Shown: positions 14,872 through 22,554, numbered from the stretch's first letter. The stretch: 30,876 bases of DNA from Pyrolobus sp964613695 (GCA_964613695.1 CAZTIR010000013.1:1-30876); one strand, 5' to 3'. A program made the numbers and translations. The notes: generated from the sequence alone by a model not told the origin.

Positions 14872-16113
14872 TTACCCGCGTTTACGCAGTAGAGCATAGT
14901 ACATCCCGCCCGTCTCGTGGACGTGGGGCCATGATCGCCTAGTGCCGGGTAGTAGGGGTGACTCGAGATAGGGCTCATCGAGAGGCTCTAGCTCCGCGTC
15001 CCCATGCTCCTCTAGGAAGCTCTTTACGAGCACCTCGTTCTCCTCCGGCAGGAGGCTGCACGTCGTGTAGAGGAGGCGGCCGCCCGGCTTCAAAACCCTC
15101 CACGCCGCTTCGAGTAGGCGTCTCTGCAGCTTCGTCAGCCTCTCGAGGCTCTCGGGCTCCTGCCAGCGCGCGTCAGGGCTCTTGTCGAGGACGCCGGTCG
15201 AGGTGCACGGGGGGTCTAGGAGTATGGCGTCGAAGACTGGCCGCGTGGGTGGGAGAGACGCGTCAGCGACCACGACGTCGCCGGCGCGGGCTGCGAGACG
15301 GTTGAGCCTCTCTAGCATCGAGCGTGCTCGAGACCGGCTAACCTCCACCGATACTATCGTGGCTCCATGGCTAATCTCGTGTAGGAGGCTCGTCTTCCCG
15401 CCTGGAGCCGCGCAAGCATCCAACACCTTCTCGCCGCTACGGGGGGCTAGCAGGTAGGCTGCAACCGCGGCAGACTCGTCTTGCGCCACGAGCCTACCCT
15501 CGTCTAGTAGAGCCGCAACCCTCCCCGGCAGCGAGCCCCTCCAGGCAACCATGAACCTCACTATCCTACTAGGCCTCGCCCTCCCGCGCGAAAGTCTAAG
15601 AAGCCAATCCACCAGCCTCTCGGGGTGCGACTCCCTCAACCTGTTAACCCGGAGCCAGTGGACCACGCGGCCGCGCAGCATGTACTCGAGCAGCTTCTCC
15701 GCGGTCTCGCGCCCCCACCAGTAGGAGAGCCTCTCGTAAATCCACCTCGAGACCCTCCACCTGGCCTCGACGGGGTCTATAACGTCGGCTCCTGCTTCGC
15801 GAAGAGGCCTAGTGTCTATTCCGCGGTTGCGCGCCATAGCCTCGAGTATACTCCTCAGCTCCTCCCTCGCCTCACCCCTCATCCTATCGTCGAGGAGGGC
15901 GACGTAGACGAGGAGGCGGAGGAGGCTACGGTTGCGAGGATCGCTACACTCGCGGGGCCATAGTTTACCACACACCCTGTCCACCAGGCCGAGGCTACGA
16001 GCAACACCCGTGACGACGCCGGTCACGAAACGGTCGACAGGAGTGCCCGCATATCCCCTCCTACGGAGGACTAGCCTAGCGGCCCACGCGGCCGGCTTAA
16101 CCCTCTCCATCAT
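14872..16113 (-). CDS. RNA m5C methyltransferase, RsmB/NSUN (Nol1-Nop2-Sun) family
   Basis: A 413-residue S-adenosylmethionine-dependent RNA cytosine-5 methyltransferase. The N-terminal 170 residues are helical and NusB-like. QDESAA (211-216) precedes motif I DACAAPGGKT (232-241). The two catalytic cysteines are Cys303 in DPPCTSTG and Cys352 in YTTCSLLPEENE. The target (tRNA or rRNA) cannot be told. ATG at 16113 is the first usable start, yet the same frame upstream stays open and reads like NusB-domain helix back to a TGA near 16190 with no ATG, GTG or TTG, so the annotated N-terminus may be too short or the gene may carry an upstream frameshift. Confidence 0.92.
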   Translation of the reverse strand: MMERVKPAAWAARLVLRRRGYAGTPVDRFVTGVVTGVARSLGLVDRVCGKLWPRECSDPRNRSLLRLLVYVALLDDRMRGEAREELRSILEAMARNRGIDTRPLREAGADVIDPVEARWRVSRWIYERLSYWWGRETAEKLLEYMLRGRVVHWLRVNRLRESHPERLVDWLLRLSRGRARPSRIVRFMVAWRGSLPGRVAALLDEGRLVAQDESAAVAAYLLAPRSGEKVLDACAAPGGKTSLLHEISHGATIVSVEVSRSRARSMLERLNRLAARAGDVVVADASLPPTRPVFDAILLDPPCTSTGVLDKSPDARWQEPESLERLTKLQRRLLEAAWRVLKPGGRLLYTTCSLLPEENEVLVKSFLEEHGDAELEPLDEPYLESPLLPGTRRSWPHVHETGGMYYALLRKRG

Positions 16114-16230
16114 GTCGAGAGCCTCGAGTATGAGGGCGGCCGTCCTCCTCCAGGAGGCGCGGGCTCCGAGTCGGGCGAAGCCACATCACCCCATAATCGC
16201 GGTCGGCAAGGGGTTCTCTCTTCACAGCCC

Positions 16231-16236
16231 ATTATA
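16231..16236 (-). promoter_or_regulatory. Possible TATA box of the m5C methyltransferase gene
   Basis: TATAAT on the minus strand lies in the gap between the CBS gene and the methyltransferase gene. A start of transcription near 16207 would leave a 94-nt leader before the ATG at 16113, and only about 20 nt before an out-of-frame ATG at 16186 that has a good GGTG upstream. A second AT-rich element, TTTAAAA, is at 16258-16264. Confidence 0.35.
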
Positions 16237-16267
16237 GCGAGACGCTCTAGGAGCCTCTTTTAAACGC

Positions 16268-16660
16268 CTAGGGGAAGGCCTCGAAGGCGAGTATAGCGCG
16301 GAGCACGTCACGGATGCTGATGACGCCCAGGGGCTTACCCTGCTCGTCGACCACGGGGATGTGGCGTAGCCAGTGCTCAACCATCTTCGAGGCTATCTTG
16401 GACACGGGCTCCTCCGGCGCTGCTGTGAGAGGCTTCTTGCTCATATGCTTCGAGACCGGCTCCTCGAGGCTACCACCCTCAGCCACCAGGCGGGCCAGAT
16501 CCCTCTCGGTGAAGATGCCTACCAGCCTCCCCTCATCGTCCACCACGAGCACGCTCCCCACGTTGTGCTCTACCATGCGCTTTACAACCTCTCTCACGGG
16601 CTCATCAGGCTTGGCCGTGACGAGGGAGGTCTTCATAACCTCCTTTGCTTTGAGCTCCAG
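16268..16660 (-). CDS. CBS-domain pair protein
   Basis: A protein of about 130 residues made of two CBS domains, a module that binds adenine nucleotides and senses energy state. CBS1 runs from KAKEVMKTSLVTAKPDEPV to VGIFTERDLARLV; CBS2 from MSKKPLTAAPEEPV to LGVISIRDVLRAI. The start is unclear. The ATG at 16636 would cut off ELKAKEV, which belongs to the first strand. The frame is open to GTG at 16789, which would overlap the divergent gene. A CTG at 16660 has a GGTGGTG 7 nt upstream and a TATA-like ATTATCC at about 16698-16706. I give 16660 as the most likely N-terminus by structure, knowing CTG starts are rare. The partner protein is unknown. Confidence 0.78.
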   Translation of the reverse strand: MELKAKEVMKTSLVTAKPDEPVREVVKRMVEHNVGSVLVVDDEGRLVGIFTERDLARLVAEGGSLEEPVSKHMSKKPLTAAPEEPVSKIASKMVEHWLRHIPVVDEQGKPLGVISIRDVLRAILAFEAFP

Positions 16661-16775
16661 GGCGCCCCACCACCCTGCAATAACACTACCGTTATGCTGG
16701 ATAATGTAGTTCCCGCGAGGGTGGCGTGCATAGAAAACCGGATAAGCTTGGTTGCGTGCATACGCTCGAAAAACC

Positions 16776-17195
16776 GTGGTGGTGTCCACGCCGCGTGTCA
16801 GGGGGAGGGATGCCGCGGCATACCTACTATCTAGGCTGGGCTGCGTCCATCCCTTCACACTGAGCCGCGCGCTGCTGCTAGCTGAGCTTAGATGGTTCGA
16901 GGCGAGGGGCGAGAGGCTCACAGACCTACGCTACGTAGCCGCACCCGGCACCTTCTACATAGAGGGCTTCAAGGAGATTATCGAGGGCGATGAGTGCTTC
17001 TCTAAGCGCGAGGGCGACCCCTCGAAGGGGGTCGAGGGCTGCATCGAGTATAGGTGCGAGCCTCCGAGACTAGACGAGGAGGTTGCGAGACTACTGGATG
17101 AGGTCGCGGAAGCCGCAAAGAAGATGGATAGGATGAGGCTCCACAACCTAGTGCTCTCACACCCCCTCTACGACAGGATAGTCGAGAAGGGGTGA
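16776..17195 (+). CDS. Uncharacterised protein, possibly SocA-like (DUF4065/Panacea)
   Basis: A protein of about 139 residues and first gene of the plus-strand MinD operon. The helical N-terminal part (RDAAAYLLSRLGCVHPFTLS then RALLLAELRWFEARGERLT, LRYVAAPGTFYIEGFKEII) recalls the SocA-like/DUF4065 fold, in which a helix pair precedes a G-x-x-(L/I)-x-D-x-R-Y-like stretch; this is a weak match. Possible starts are TTG 16752 and GTG 16776, 16779 or 16782. A GGATAAGC element near 16739 fits GTG 16776. Four bases... the GGGGTGA ribosome site of the next gene overlaps its TGA stop, and only 6 nt separate the two genes, so it is probably a dedicated partner of the MinD-type ATPases. Confidence 0.65.
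   Translation: MVVSTPRVRGRDAAAYLLSRLGCVHPFTLSRALLLAELRWFEARGERLTDLRYVAAPGTFYIEGFKEIIEGDECFSKREGDPSKGVEGCIEYRCEPPRLDEEVARLLDEVAEAAKKMDRMRLHNLVLSHPLYDRIVEKG
17189..17195 (+). promoter_or_regulatory. Ribosome binding site GGGGTGA of the first MinD-type gene
   Basis: GGGGTGA matches the 16S 3' end and ends 6 nt before the TTG at 17202, the ideal spacing. The in-frame ATG at 17208 would be 12 nt away. The site therefore favours the TTG start. It overlaps the stop codon of the upstream gene, which couples translation of the two. Confidence 0.55.
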
Positions 17196-17201
17196 CGATG
17201 C

Positions 17202-18095
17202 TTGAGGATGATCGCGGTTAGCGGGGGTAAGGGGGGCACGGGCAAGAGCTTCGTAGCCACGAACCTCGCCGTGCTCCTATCGGAGCACCTGGACCTCGTG
17301 CTAGCGGATCTTGACGTGGAGGCGCCGAATGATCACATACTACTGGGCGTGGAGAGGCTGGAGAACGAGGAGCCCATAGCAATCTACTTCCCCATAATAG
17401 ACTACAAGAGGTGTACCGCTTGCGGCGCGTGCGCGAAGGTGTGCGACACCGGCGCCATAGTGATGGCGCCTGGGCGCCCACCCTTCATAATGCCGAGGCT
17501 CTGCAGCGGCTGCAAAGCATGCCTAATGGTCTGCCCCTACGACGCTATAAGCCCGGAGGGTAGGAGGGTACTAGGCTACACCTACAAGACGATAGTCTCG
17601 AAGTGGGGGCGGCCCTTCACCCTACTAACCGGGGTTATAAGGGAGGGTGAGGAGCACACGCCACCGGCCATAACGATAGCGAAGAAGAGGGCTATAGCGG
17701 AGGCCCGCGGCCGCGACCTCCTCATAGTGGATACGGGGGCTGGGACCGGTAACGGTATCAGCATAGCGCTTCAGGGCGCTAGGCTCCTCATAGCAGTGAC
17801 CGAACCCACCCCCATGGGCCTCCACGACCTCCGGGCAATACTCGAGATCGCGCAGGGGATGGGTATCAGAGTGTGGCTCGTGATAAACAGGCATGGTATC
17901 GGCCCGGAGGATGAGCATCTAAAACTCGCGAGGGAGTATGGTGTGGAGCAGATCTTCCGCATACCCTTCGACACCGCCGCCGCCAGGGCATATGCGAGGG
18001 GAGCCCCCGTGGTGCGCTATGACCCGAAGTCGCCAGCCTCGCGCGCCCTGCACGAGCTCGCAGAGGAGCTGCTCCCAGCCCTAAAGAGCCTCTAG
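17202..18095 (+). CDS. MinD/ParA-family ATPase with inserted 2x[4Fe-4S] ferredoxin domain (first copy)
   Basis: A 297-residue P-loop ATPase. The deviant Walker A is GGKGGTGKS (residues 8-16), and ADLDVEAPN (35-43) is the switch-like Asp segment. A bacterial-type ferredoxin domain is inserted after it, with Cys71/74/77/81 and Cys101/104/107/111, each CxxCxxCxxxC. The ATPase fold resumes with LLIVDTGAGTGNG and TEPTPMGLHDL. This architecture occurs in pairs in archaea and anaerobic bacteria; in Desulfovibrio two such ATPases belong to the ORP (orange protein) complex with a NifX-like protein. Related Mrp/Nbp35 ATPases carry Fe-S clusters, so a role in metal-sulfur cofactor handling is inferred. 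It is followed by its paralogue after 13 nt. Confidence 0.9.
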   Translation: MRMIAVSGGKGGTGKSFVATNLAVLLSEHLDLVLADLDVEAPNDHILLGVERLENEEPIAIYFPIIDYKRCTACGACAKVCDTGAIVMAPGRPPFIMPRLCSGCKACLMVCPYDAISPEGRRVLGYTYKTIVSKWGRPFTLLTGVIREGEEHTPPAITIAKKRAIAEARGRDLLIVDTGAGTGNGISIALQGARLLIAVTEPTPMGLHDLRAILEIAQGMGIRVWLVINRHGIGPEDEHLKLAREYGVEQIFRIPFDTAAARAYARGAPVVRYDPKSPASRALHELAEELLPALKSL

Positions 18096-18108
18096 GGGGT
18101 GTAGAGCC

Positions 18109-19140
18109 GTGACCCTCGTTAAGGGTCTTGTGGAGCTCGTGGTTGCGAGCGGTAAGGGTGGCGTGGGTAAATCGACGCTAACCGCTAGCCTCGCGGTTCT
18201 CCTGGCTCGTAGGGGGGTTAGGATGAGCGTTGTCGACGCTGACGCCGAGGCCCCCAACCTCTACATACTCTTGGGTGTCGGTGACGACGAGTGGAGTAGT
18301 GTGGAGGTTTACAGGGAGGGTAGGGTGGCCTACATACGAGACGATATCTGCACACGTTGCGGGGTTTGCGCCGACGTCTGCCCCTATGGGGCTGTGGAGA
18401 GGCTCGAGGATGGGAGGTATTACATCAACCCGTGGATATGCGAGGGCTGCATAACGTGTAGCGCGGCGTGCCCCGACAAGGCGATACGCTACAGGTTTAA
18501 CGTCGAGGCTGGCGTCATCAAGGTCGCGGCGAAGACTAGGTACGGGTTCCCCTTCGTCATGGGCGAGATTAGGCCGGGTAGGCCTAACAGCGGGAAGCTT
18601 GTAACAGAGTTGAAGAACAGGGGTAAGGCTCTGCTCGGCGGCGAGGGGCTGCTGCTTGTCGACGCGGCGGCTGGGATAGGGTGTCAGGTTATCTCGAGCC
18701 TAACGGGCGCCCAGCTCGCGATACTCGTGGCCGAGCCCACTCCAGCAAGCCTGAGCGACCTTAAGAGGGTTCATAAGCTTGCAAAGCACTTTGGGATAGC
18801 CTCTATGCTCGTCATAAACAAGTACGACCTAAACCCCGACTACGTTAGCGTCATCGAGGAGTACGCGCGCAGCGAGAATATGCCGGTGCTCGGCAGGATA
18901 CCATACGACGAGACCGTCGCCAAGGCCGCGGCGGCTGGGAGACCACTAGTCGAGTACGACCCCGACTCGCCAGCAGCAAAGGCCATCGCGATGATAGAGG
19001 AGAAGCTCGCTACAGAAGTACTGCCGAACTGGCGCGAATGGTGGTCGAGGTATAGGCCGTCGAAACCCGAGCCATACGTGCCCGTGATAATAGGACCTGG
19101 CGGGAGGACGGGAGCATCAGGCCTACCGCGCCTCGCGTGA
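18109..19140 (+). CDS. MinD/ParA-family ATPase with inserted 2x[4Fe-4S] ferredoxin domain (second copy)
   Basis: A 343-residue paralogue of the preceding protein. Walker A is GKGGVGKST (residues 15-23), with VVDADAEAPN at 41-50. The inserted ferredoxin has Cys81/84/87/91 and Cys111/114/117/121. The core resumes with LLLVDAAAGIGCQV and AEPTPASLSDL. The C-terminus is about 35 residues longer than in the first copy (WREWWSRYRPSKPEPYVPV and a Gly-rich end). The start is GTG, with GGGGGTG about 9 nt before it. The two proteins probably form a heterodimer, as MinD-type ATPases dimerise across ATP. The stop is 38 nt from the convergent MNT gene. Confidence 0.9.
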   Translation: MTLVKGLVELVVASGKGGVGKSTLTASLAVLLARRGVRMSVVDADAEAPNLYILLGVGDDEWSSVEVYREGRVAYIRDDICTRCGVCADVCPYGAVERLEDGRYYINPWICEGCITCSAACPDKAIRYRFNVEAGVIKVAAKTRYGFPFVMGEIRPGRPNSGKLVTELKNRGKALLGGEGLLLVDAAAGIGCQVISSLTGAQLAILVAEPTPASLSDLKRVHKLAKHFGIASMLVINKYDLNPDYVSVIEEYARSENMPVLGRIPYDETVAKAAAAGRPLVEYDPDSPAAKAIAMIEEKLATEVLPNWREWWSRYRPSKPEPYVPVIIGPGGRTGASGLPRLA

Positions 19141-19178
19141 AGAGACTGTCTGATTTTCCCGACGTGGCCCCGCCTCCC

Positions 19179-19499
19179 CTAGGGCTTGTCAAGGGGTTGC
19201 AGAGCACCTCTCTTGTAGCGCTCGAAGCTCTTGGGTCCAACAACGTGTATCTCGAGGGGGTGTGAGGGCGGTAGCCCCAGCCTCTCCCACACGAGGCTTA
19301 TGACCTCCGCTGCCTCGCGGGGAGAGGGCTCCCGGGGCAAGACTATGACGACGTCGAGGTCGCTCGCCGCTATCCACTCTCCTCTCGCGACGCTACCAGT
19401 CACGTAGACCCGGGCCTCCGGGTAGACCCTCCTGACTATCCTTGCGAGCTCCTCGACTACCCTCCTCCAGTCCTCCAGAATCCTCCTCCTCTCCAGCAT
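19179..19499 (-). CDS. MNT-type nucleotidyltransferase, MntA-like antitoxin
   Basis: A minimal nucleotidyltransferase of about 106 residues with the motif GSVARGEWIAASDLD, an exact GSx10DxD. In HEPN/MNT pairs this protein neutralises the HEPN partner, in studied cases by adding AMP to it. The ATG at 19499 is preferred; the frame is open to 19577, but the extra residues are in the part shared with the HEPN gene. Even from 19499 it overlaps the HEPN gene by 107 nt in another frame. It lies between the MinD pair and the NifX-like gene, on the opposite strand. Confidence 0.85.
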   Translation of the reverse strand: MLERRRILEDWRRVVEELARIVRRVYPEARVYVTGSVARGEWIAASDLDVVIVLPREPSPREAAEVISLVWERLGLPPSHPLEIHVVGPKSFERYKRGALQPLDKP

Positions 19500-19914
19500 C
19501 GCCTCCGCGAGTACCTCGTAGTAGTTCCTCGACAAGCTCCACAACCCTCTCAACGGTACCCAGTATATCCTCGGCATCCTCCCGGGTATACGTGCGGAGC
19601 GCGTAGCGAGAAGCTATGTACACGTCCTCGAGCTCGGATAGCCGCGGCCTCTCCGAGCGCATGAACACGGTTATCCTCCTCTCCGCCTCCCCGCCCAACC
19701 CTCTACCAAGCAGTGCGAGCAGCTGGCGAACGCTATGGGTGCGGGGGTAGTCGCCGAGAACCCGTAGGAGCTGTGCTTTGAGGTATAGCTGGAGCCCCTG
19801 CTCCGCCAGGAAGACTGCAAGGTCGTAGCGTTGCTTTGCTAGAGCGTCTCTAGCCTCCTCGAGGAACATGCGACTCCTCCTCAAAAGCAGCTCGTACTCC
19901 TCTAGGCGCGTCAA
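19393..19914 (-). CDS. HEPN-domain protein of a HEPN/MNT module
   Basis: A protein of 173 residues whose first 130 or so form a four-helix HEPN domain (COG2250 type): ARDALAKQRYDLAVFLAEQG, LYLKAQLLRVLGDYPRTHSV and IASRYALRTYTREDAEDIL. HEPN toxins often cut RNA through an Rx4-6H motif; I cannot find it here, so this may be a non-RNase member. The last 40 residues are Gly/Glu/Arg-rich and are read over the start of the MNT gene in another frame; they look like a by-product of the overlap or of a frameshift. The start is TTG at 19914, with TTTAAA at 19954-19959 at the right distance. Confidence 0.85.
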   Translation of the reverse strand: MTRLEEYELLLRRSRMFLEEARDALAKQRYDLAVFLAEQGLQLYLKAQLLRVLGDYPRTHSVRQLLALLGRGLGGEAERRITVFMRSERPRLSELEDVYIASRYALRTYTREDAEDILGTVERVVELVEELLRGTRGGDAGEEEDSGGLEEGSRGARKDSQEGLPGGPGLRDW

Positions 19915-19953
19915 CTAAAACCGCACCGTTTGCGAACAGCGTCTCGAAGCTAG

Positions 19954-19959
19954 TTTAAA
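19954..19959 (-). promoter_or_regulatory. TATA box TTTAAA between the HEPN and NifX-like genes
   Basis: The palindromic TTTAAA lies in the 118-nt divergent gap. On the minus strand it predicts a start near 19931 and a 17-nt leader before the HEPN TTG, a good fit. On the plus strand it would give a start near 19982 and a leader of about 50 nt for the NifX-like gene, possible but less typical. It may serve both. Confidence 0.45.
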
Positions 19960-20032
19960 GCAGGGTTTTGTGCTCACGCACGTTAACCCTATCTCTCGCT
20001 AGCCCCGCAGGAGGGCGTGTGGTGGCCCGGTC

Positions 20033-20392
20033 TTGGCGCGTAGGGTTAGGATAGCCTTCCCGACCGTCAAGGGCGGCCTTGACGATATGCTAGCCGACCG
20101 GTTTGGTAGGGCACCCTCCTTTACCATCGTCGAGGTGGATGTTGACACCGGCGAGGTTACCGGGGTGAAGGTTGTACAGAACCCGGGCGCCATGGGTGGC
20201 GGCGGCGCTGGACCTAGAGCAGCACAGCTGATAGCCTCTGAGGGCGCACAGGTATACGCTGGGCCTAGTCCGGGTCCCAACGCCTACGCGGCCCTCCAAG
20301 CGCTAGGCATCAAGATATACACGATAACAGGCGTGACTGTGAGAGAGGCTCTCGAGAAGGTCCTCGAGGAGATTAGGAGGGGTGGCTTGTAG
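20033..20392 (+). CDS. NifX/NafY-like dinitrogenase iron-molybdenum cofactor family protein
   Basis: A 119-residue single-domain protein of the NifB-C/NifX/NafY fold. It shows RIAFPTVKGGLDDMLADRFG, FTIVEVDVDTGEV, NPGAMGGGGAGPRAAQLI and VYAGPSPGPNAYAALQALGI, the usual series of strands and Gly-rich loop. In nitrogen fixers such domains carry FeMo-cofactor precursors; in Desulfovibrio the ORP protein binds a Mo-Cu-S cluster. No nif genes are seen here, so nitrogen fixation should not be inferred. The start is TTG, with GGTGG 8 nt upstream. It probably works with the two MinD-ferredoxin ATPases upstream, although a HEPN/MNT pair lies between them. Confidence 0.88.
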   Translation: MARRVRIAFPTVKGGLDDMLADRFGRAPSFTIVEVDVDTGEVTGVKVVQNPGAMGGGGAGPRAAQLIASEGAQVYAGPSPGPNAYAALQALGIKIYTITGVTVREALEKVLEEIRRGGL

Positions 20393-20493
20393 GCTCGGAT
20401 ACTCTACCCCTCTTCATCGGCGAAGCGCCTCGAGCCGCCTGAGCTCCTCACGGCCCGAGTTCTGCTAAAACGATTGGAGGGTTTTTACAGCGG

Positions 20494-21846
20494 CTACATC
20501 CTCGGGGTTACGACTACGTCGCCTATCCTAACCCAGGGTGCCTTTAGGCCGGGTAGCCTCTCCTGCCACGAGCCTATCATCTCGATGCTCTTGGCCAACT
20601 GCTCGTAGATGTTACCCGCTATCATCACGCCCTGCACTAGCCTATACTCGCCCTTCCTCACTATCCACGCTGGGGACGCCACGACGGAATACTCGCCGGT
20701 CACAGTGTTGCTAGAGTGGGCCCCCTGCACACCAGTCACTAGAAGCACCTCGCCCTCGAGCAGCTCGTCTATACCAGCGTCGCCGGGCTCTATGACAACG
20801 TTCGTCGCCCCGATGCGGGGTGTACTCATGTAGCTCCTCCTCGCGTTCCCTGTGCTCTCCGTGTTCATCCTCGAGGCCCAGTAGCTATTGTAGAGCGGCG
20901 TCTTGAACACGCCCTTCTCCACCACCACGGTCCTCTGCTGGGCTACACCCTCGCCATCGAACCTCCAGGTCTCGAAACCCTGCCTCATGAGGCCATCGTC
21001 TATGATTGTTAGCCTCTCGTCCATCACCTGCTCCCCAATCCTCCCCGCGTAGGGGCTCGCGCCCCTCGCTACAGCCTCCCCGGTGATAGCCTGGAGGAGC
21101 GTGTACTCGAGCAGCTCTCCGAGGGCCTTCGGGTGGAAGACTACGCTCATCCGCCTTGGTTCGGTGAGCTTCTCGGTTGCGAGGCTCCTCGTGGCCTCCT
21201 CGACGGCCCTACGCGCTAGCATACGAGCTGACGGTACCGAGACCCTCCCGTAGTCAACCTCGTAGACCACGGGCGTGACAACGTTATCCTTTACGACGTT
21301 CAAGCCTATCCACATGAGCACGATGGTTCCGATATCATAGACTAGGGTGGCGCTCGTAGAGGCTAGAGCCTTCTCGACCACAACGCTCCTCACCAAGGCC
21401 CTCTCGACGTTAACACCCTCCACGGAGAGAGCCTCATCCAGCATCGCCTTAAGCTCGGATACCACCCTCGAGACCCTCATGCCCGCTATGCTAGAGTCGT
21501 AGGTCCCCTCCGGCCTCGGGTAGTAGTCGCTGGGCTCGGGGAACCCGCTCCAGTACGGGTCCTCGGGGGCGGCTCTTGCAGCCGCAACAGCCCTCCTAGC
21601 AGCCTCCCTTATCTCGTTGAGCTCGAGGCTGGCTGCGAAGCTAAAACCAACCTTCTTGCCCACAACAGCCCTTACGCCGACACCAGCCTCGCTAATACCC
21701 CTAACGCCAGCAACCCTGTTGTTCATAGCCGTGGCCTCGGAGCCCCTCACAACCTCCACGTAAGCCTCCGCCTCTGTGGCGCCAGCCTCCATGGCCGCCC
21801 TAACCGCTAGTATCGCAGCCTCCTCGGGCTTCACCCTCGCAGCCAC
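20494..21846 (-). CDS. pmbA: TldE/PmbA subunit of the TldD/TldE peptidase
   Basis: A 450-residue protein of the TldD/PmbA family, PmbA (TldE) branch, which pairs with TldD to form a peptidase that degrades unfolded peptides and matures some modified peptides. It lacks the HExxxH of TldD. Family blocks include VGVRAVVGKKVGFSFAAS, EYTLLQAITGEAVARG, MDERLTIIDDGLM, NTESTGNARR and MIAGNIYEQLAKSIEMIG. The start is GTG, with a G-run upstream. It is last in the run after ccmB, 45 nt away. Its partner tldD lies 4 kb upstream at 25992-27419, so the two flank the ccm genes. Confidence 0.92.
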   Translation of the reverse strand: MAARVKPEEAAILAVRAAMEAGATEAEAYVEVVRGSEATAMNNRVAGVRGISEAGVGVRAVVGKKVGFSFAASLELNEIREAARRAVAAARAAPEDPYWSGFPEPSDYYPRPEGTYDSSIAGMRVSRVVSELKAMLDEALSVEGVNVERALVRSVVVEKALASTSATLVYDIGTIVLMWIGLNVVKDNVVTPVVYEVDYGRVSVPSARMLARRAVEEATRSLATEKLTEPRRMSVVFHPKALGELLEYTLLQAITGEAVARGASPYAGRIGEQVMDERLTIIDDGLMRQGFETWRFDGEGVAQQRTVVVEKGVFKTPLYNSYWASRMNTESTGNARRSYMSTPRIGATNVVIEPGDAGIDELLEGEVLLVTGVQGAHSSNTVTGEYSVVASPAWIVRKGEYRLVQGVMIAGNIYEQLAKSIEMIGSWQERLPGLKAPWVRIGDVVVTPRM

Positions 21847-21891
21847 AACCGGCCACCACTTGCAGCGTCTTGCACGGCTGGTAGAGAAGGG

Positions 21892-22554
21892 TTACACCGC
21901 TTCAAGAGCATACCTCGAGAGCCAGACCGTGAGGAGAGCGAACCCGAGCGAGGCTAGCGAAACCCCCACCATGTTGACTGGGAGGATGACTACGCCAGTG
22001 GCAGCGTCTATGGCTAGGGGCGTCACCGCCTGTAGATAGGGTAGGACTAGCACCGCTATGGTGACCGGTAGTAGGAATGCCCGAGCCTCGCTATAGACTA
22101 GGAGAGCCGAGGCCAGGCTGGAAGCAGAAGCCGTGTACACGCTCATAGAGGCTGTCAACAACAACATGCTAGGGTAGAGGAGGCTGGCATCCTGCGAGAA
22201 GAAGGCATAGAGGAGCGAATACGCGAGGCTAGTAGCCAGGAGCAGCGCGAAACTATAGACGAGCTTCGCCACGTAAACCTCCTCGGGGTTGACGGGGCTC
22301 ACTCGTAGAGCATCTAGAGTACCCCTCTCAGCCTCGCGTATGAAACTAGACAAGGCCGTATAGACGGCTAGAAACAGCATGACGAGCAGGAGGGAGGCTA
22401 CACTAGCCCTCGGCGACGCGTGGCCCCTCACAGCATACGACGCCATCACCGCGGATGCAGCGACAAAGATGAGCATCGAGGCCGCCTCGCTCAACCTCCT
22501 CGCGTCTAGCAGAAAGTCCTTCCAGACGAGAGCCGCTATCCTTGAGAGCGTCAA
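21892..22554 (-). CDS. ccmB: Heme exporter/cytochrome c maturation permease CcmB
   Basis: A 220-residue membrane protein with about six hydrophobic helices and no soluble domain, the size of CcmB. It carries SFIREAERGTLDALRVSPVNPEEVYVAKL shortened here, the cytoplasmic loop typical of CcmB (E-x-G-x-L-x-x-L-x-x-x-P). Together with CcmA it forms the ABC transporter that drives release of heme from CcmE. The TTG start overlaps the TGA stop of ccmA by 4 nt (TTGA). Other ABC-2 permeases look alike, but the neighbours make CcmB likely. Confidence 0.85.
   Translation of the reverse strand: MTLSRIAALVWKDFLLDARRLSEAASMLIFVAASAVMASYAVRGHASPRASVASLLLVMLFLAVYTALSSFIREAERGTLDALRVSPVNPEEVYVAKLVYSFALLLATSLAYSLLYAFFSQDASLLYPSMLLLTASMSVYTASASSLASALLVYSEARAFLLPVTIAVLVLPYLQAVTPLAIDAATGVVILPVNMVGVSLASLGFALLTVWLSRYALEAV

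Noticed and set aside
20033..20392. Nitrogen fixation capability suggested by the NifX-like protein
   Set aside because: The family is widespread outside nif clusters and no nitrogenase genes are in the window.
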